From NCBI GenBank assembly GCA_004794785.1, contig SJOL01009565.1, forward strand, positions 469,182 to 533,181: a stretch of DNA of 64,000 nt, in the 5' to 3' direction. The DNA comes from Opisthorchis felineus. Taxonomy: Eukaryota; Platyhelminthes; Trematoda; Opisthorchiida; Opisthorchiidae. The position numbers were made by a program, and so were the translations under genes. A model generated the notes under the pieces. That model made no database searches. It was not told the DNA's origin and saw only the letters and a list, made by a program, of their open reading frames with translations. Shown here one piece after another: positions 53,701 to 59,700 of this stretch. Positions within the stretch are counted from its first letter, which is position 1, and every line of letters begins with the position of its first letter.

Positions 53701-56700
53701 TTTTTACACTTGAGCGGACGAGTGTGTGCCTCCTTACACACCTCATATAGAATAGAGTCGGTCACGTATGCTTTCAGGAAATGGCACAGTGAAGCGTTTG
53801 TTTGCGGAAAAGACTCCAATAAAAAGAAGCCCTCTAGACGCTCCACTCTAAACGTATCCGTAACCAGCTCGTAGAAAGCCTAAAAGATGAGTCACTCTTT
53901 GAATTGACATATTGCCTCATGGTGTTCTGTTGATGGAGAATCCACCAATTTGTCCATTCTAGGTTTGTTGGGAGAGGTAGATCGAATAAACTTAAAGGCA
54001 GATGTCATTGTTTACGGGCTTGGACTTACTGAAAGTGTGTTGAGCACAGATGATAACTCATCAGCGGTAGATGAGCATTGGTCAACTTGGCTCACTTCAC
54101 CAAGTATGCGTGCCTGTTCCTCCAACCAGGGGCCAAGACGCTGTGAAGAAATAAAGCAGGGTCATGAAAGTGTCAATACGAAGCGCAAGTCTTCACTCCC
54201 AAATGTCTAATATACGAAAACCTGCTGATAAATGTTTTTTAGTGTCTGGATTATGTGCGCCTTGGTTCTCTTCTAGAATCCCCGAATCTTTCGATCTCTT
54301 GTACCAATGCTCTTTTGGGTACTTGTGCGACATCAAGGTAGGGTTCATTTGTGGAAGGCATACAAGACGCTCAAGAGTAGGGCCCAAACTGTGCTCGGTT
54401 CTCGATGCACGTGATAAGTCGATCTGGGGTGCAACTGAACAGATAAGGCATGCACGACAAAAAAAACTAGTACCTCACTTCGTGGGGCACAAGTGTAGCA
54501 AGTGGGAAGGCAGCAATTTGCTTATAACCATGGGAGTCTCCCTTTCTGCTTTCTATTCAAGATTATTCAGACACCCATACCGTCTACTTCAGTGCAAATA
54601 AGACCAGTAAAACATGATTTCGATGCAGTTTCACTCATCAGTCTCGGTGTTGACCACCGCGGATCCATTGAAGCTCACACCTGCTGAAGGCAGGCTATTC
54701 CTAAGAAATAAAATTTGACGTGTAGCACAATCGGTTGACCACCAGCTGTTCATTCGGTCATACGTAAATAGACATGTTTCTAGGATACATAGCAGATACG
54801 GCCTGACTAGACCAGAGTACTGCTAAGCTAAGTTAGTGAGCAGGGTGGTGCACCACGCCCAAGGCAATATAAAAATACAGTTACTTAAAAGGAAGATTCG
54901 TGCGTATATAAAAACACGCGCATTGGTTAGGCGATACCTAAATTTTTTGCCCCTAAAGGCCACGGAAGAGGCGAAAGAATGCATTCTTCCAAACGATCGA
55001 GTAAAGTGTTGTGCAGCTAGTTACGTTCAAATCTAATTGAAGTGTCCCACCTGTTTTAATTAATAAGATATTTGGCGGTTCAGTGGTATCATTTCCTTAA
55101 CTACTTTATGCATAAGAAGTTAAAAACATCTAAAACTCCGAAAAAACTCCACATAGGCTTGTGTACTCTGGTGGTGAATATCGTGAACTCAGTACATGAA
55201 GCAGATCGCCGGTCGCGTGTTCTGCTTCCGAAATGAGAACATAATTCCCAGGTTGTAAGCATCAGGCTATATTAGTTACAGTATATAAGTGTTGACCATG
55301 TGAACCAGTGGTTGCCTGAGGAACGCACTGGACGAGCTGTGATTATGAGGCCTAAAGAACCTGTGAAAAATCACTGCGAATATGGGACCGTAGATGAACA
55401 CAGGCGAAAACATACACAAACTATTCATATTGAGAGTGTTTTTGGCAGACTAATACGTAATGAATCTGGACTGAAAATATGCGTGGTCATCTCTTGTCTG
55501 CTAGAAAGGACATTCAGTCCAAGAATGGAAGAGCACTACCATTAGGTTGAGACGGTTGAGCAGCTTACCACTGAGATCGAGTGTGAATGAGAAGACTTAA
55601 GTAGACAGTTATTGCAAGAGAAATACAGCTGATCTGGGTGAGTTAAAATGTGTGACGAGACTCACCGCTGTCATCGATGATACACGCTCAGAAAGTTCGT
55701 AGGCCATGAGAGTAAGCTTTTCACATTCGTTGACGGCATCCACAAAGTACTTCATATGAATTTCGAGACCCTCAATTCTGTACCACAGGGGTATTCCATT
55801 CGGTTTCAGAGTAAGTTGGATAATATTTTCTTTGACTGTCTCGTCATCCCCAACAAGTGATGATGTCATTGAATAACTGCTTCCTTCGATCCCCGTCAAA
55901 AGGCTCAGTTCAGTCGAGATCTCCTGCACAGAACATTGGACAAAAAACGTAAACAGGGGCCACTAATCAAACCAGATGAGACAGATACTTCATGCTAGGT
56001 GGATAATTAATTTAGGTCAAGTGTATAACGTACTGTAGAGTGCATTGTTTTGGAATAGCATAATTTTACCAACATGGCAATTAATATTACCTTGATGAGC
56101 GTTAGGGTCGCTCTGAAGTATTCAGGAAGTCTGGCAACTGAAGAATAATCACCTTCTTGCAGACTGGCGAGCATTGAATGAACGACCTGGTGGTAGCGGA
56201 GCTGGAAAAAATATTTAGAGCATAGTATGGGCACTGAAGAAACGATGGATCTGAAAATCTCTTGGAGTGTTGTAGGACAAAAGTTAACCAAGAACACCCA
56301 GTAGTCTGTCTGGTTAGTGCGTCAGAGGTAAGTCATCCGTTTGAAACACCTATTGGTTAACGCATCTTACTCAGTGATACTGGACAGAATTCAGTTTATT
56401 CAGTAGCAAGCTGATGTGGTGATTTCAGTGAAAAGCCGTGTTGTTCTTTCCAGGGAAATTTCTCTTTTAGGGAGTGTGTCACCATATCCAAGGCGCCCCT
56501 CTCTATATTCTTATGAACAGTGATGTCCAATGTGCCATAAAACAAATATTTCAGAGAAAAAATTGTGAGAAATCTGGCCATCTGGGACAGTTGTTTTGGC
56601 TTCCTTAGAGAAAATTTATCCATCTTGGAACTCAATACGTGGTTGTACGAAAACCACTCAGGTGCAGAAAGTACGAATATTTTGAATGACAATAGCAGCT

Positions 56701-59700
56701 TCAAAATACTAAAAGTGATTTTGCCGTTTCTTTAGACTTTCTCAACCCGTTGTTTCCGTTTGGGTGATCGAATCGTATAACTTAATAGCACTGTTCAACC
56801 AAAATGCGAGTGTAAGAACCCTCGGAATATGCATTCAGCTGAACACTTATGAACTGAATAGTACGGATGAGTTCATTCACCTCCGGTGTACGTACACTCA
56901 CCTTCAACTCATTCAGCTTAGCTTCAGACTGCCTCAGCTGCACTTCCTCGGAGTGGAGCCACTGTGACACTGAGGTAGGCAGTGACGAAGTCGAAGTCCA
57001 GCAAACTTGTTCATCCACCATTGTGTCACCTGCTGGGCCAACAGTCTCCTTTTCACTTTCTACCAGTTGAAATAGAGCGCAAACGTGTCACATGGTCATA
57101 GGAATCAGCAAGAAGGCTAAGAAAAGATTTTATACATAAATACTAAAAATGTGTCCGTCGGAGCATACCTTTACGTCCACACAGAACAGCCAAGCCAGGA
57201 TTGTAATATATATATCTGAGCCTAGGAATAGCCACACCTTAAGGTTTCCATCGAACCCATCAAGTGGCCTCTGCATAGTGAGGGGCAGACCACATACCTG
57301 TTTGCTACACTCCAAAAAGACGATGGGGTTGATTGACGATCATCGTCCATCCAGCTTCAATAACATGGCAGACTATAAATGAATTCGGTTTCGAAATTTT
57401 CCTTCGGATAACGGACGACACTCATGTAATAGCCGTACATGCCACCTTGTGGTCAACTTAAATGAATAAGATTCTAGGCACTGTGCAACCTAATACATCT
57501 TGCTAGAGGGGTCAAACCCCCGTCCAATCAAGAGTTATGTCCAAGGTAATTAGCAGAGGGACTGAGGCTAGTATAAACCACTAGGTTGCAGATCTAGTCC
57601 TCTTTACTTGGCTCTGCAATAGGTCCATGAAGGTCTCGTAACAAACCGTCTGTTGAGTCTTGCTTACTGTTCTTCATACGAGGCTGTACTGTATTGCACG
57701 CGCTTTTTATTCTTCTCCGAACCGTATTGATTTCAACTCTAGCTATGAAGAATGTTTCTCATTAGATACCCCTGTCCGAGACCAGCTGTTATGGTTATCG
57801 ACGCACAAGCATGCCATCTTCTCTACCGGTCTGCAGTCTGGAAAGTGTACACTGATTTACTGTTGAACTTAGCACACACATTTTGCCTGACTTTCCAGTG
57901 CTGAGTGGATGGCTGAGTTTTGTTCAGAAGTTTTCGAGTCCCAGGCACGTCATGCATGACGTTCCTGCATCTTTGATACCGGGAAGGACAATCAAGTGGG
58001 CGATGAGATGATCGGGTTACATCGATGACCTAGCACAGTAGGACTCCTTGATAAGCCAGCTCTCATCAGAAGAGATTCTGTGTTTAGTAACACACGAAAC
58101 ACGAACACATTTTTCAACAGGGCGAGGGATATAAATTATAATCTCACAAGGCCAAGACACCCCACTCAAAGGGACGTTGCTAATGCTGGCGTGGTTTTTG
58201 CTCCATGTTCACTGTTGTCCCTTTCGGACGGTGAACTATGGTGTACATGAGTTCAGGTTGTTAACGCGTAGGTGGAAGGTGAAGATAAACCACTAGTTGG
58301 ACAATATTTACACTTCAAACCGATGCTATCTGTCACAGGATGCTGTTACGTGGTAGTGATATTAAGACATTTCCCATGACCGATCGTCAGGGTTTATGTG
58401 AGCAGAGCAAAATCTGCTTGCTCGACTTGGCCTAAAATGCATTTTATCCGCTTAAAACTTGAAAACCCGTTAACCAGAGCATTAACAAAGTGATAAAAGC
58501 AGCCAAAAACTAAAACACTGAATACCAATCACTATTCTAGTCTCGGTCACTCGCTCTGTGCGCGAAGATGCCAGAAAAATGAAACTCTGCATGAAAGACT
58601 GTTGAAATCAGCTCAGTAGTTAAGGGGCGAACTTAGGGACCGGAAGGTCCGTGGTTCGTACCAAACCCCGGAACCTCAGCCAATACTGTCTAGGCTCGGG
58701 CAACTTGGCAGAAGTTGAGCCCTTGTGCCTCCTTCGGGTGTAGCTGGCCACCGAGTGTCATGGCTGAACAATTATTATTATTATTTAAACTCAGAACACT
58801 AGTGAACGAAAACTAATATTTCGCCATCTCTTCTTCTGATCCATACAGACCTGCGGTTAGGCAGAAGAAAACAGCATAACTCAGTACGAGTGACAACCGG
58901 ATAAAGGGGACCGATTACTAATTCAGTGGTGGCTTATGCGCCTAATGCTAATACCGTTTTCAAAATACACTATCAGGCACCTATCTACCCACCGAGATTT
59001 GTCACAGCTGAGTCAACTGTGACCGGCTGATGCAACCCGAGCCTGTAAACATAAAAAATAGTGATGGATGAGCTGTAATAGCCTTTCGGTGCACATTTGC
59101 CGTGTCACCCTGAGGAAGCGTTATATAGTCAGTTTATTCAAGCCTAGACAAGAGCTGCAGTGGTCAGTAAGTTCGCGCCTTAGCCACTGTTATAACTCGA
59201 GCTTCCAAACCGAGCCCGTTAAGTTGAAAAGCGTTCGTAGGAGCATGAGGACTACCATAGTCTGTTCTGTTACACTGAAACTATAACCAAAAACAGGTAT
59301 ATAAGTGTTCTGTTTCTTAGAAGACAAAGTGGTAAAATACTGCTCCCAGTTCCCATCCATCTTTTGGCGTCTTGCTTTCTGCATTTTTGAAATCTGGACA
59401 AAAGAGTATATTTAAACTCAAAATTAGCCTAGAAAACTAACAGACACCGTGAAAAATAGACTTCCCCTAACCCACATCATGCTAACTCGAGCCCGATCAC
59501 CACTAAAAACTAAGCTTAATAAACGGTAAATAACAACTAGAAAAAAGAAGCACGATTCATTTCAAATGCAACTCACCCTATTGTGTTGTCTCTTTTAGAC
59601 CAAAAACATTCAGTTTACAAGTGAAAACTACTTTCAACACTACTTATTTCTACAAGCCCACTTCCGGCTCATACCCAGTTGTGTGCAGTTGCCGAAGGAC

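Noticed and set aside
59190..59397. Protein-like minus-strand segment ([18 protein letters not shown]) after a fair acceptor, considered as a spectraplakin exon
   Set aside because: The preceding exon ends in phase 1, and in that phase this segment meets a stop. The neighbours at 60020 and 57059 join in phase without it.
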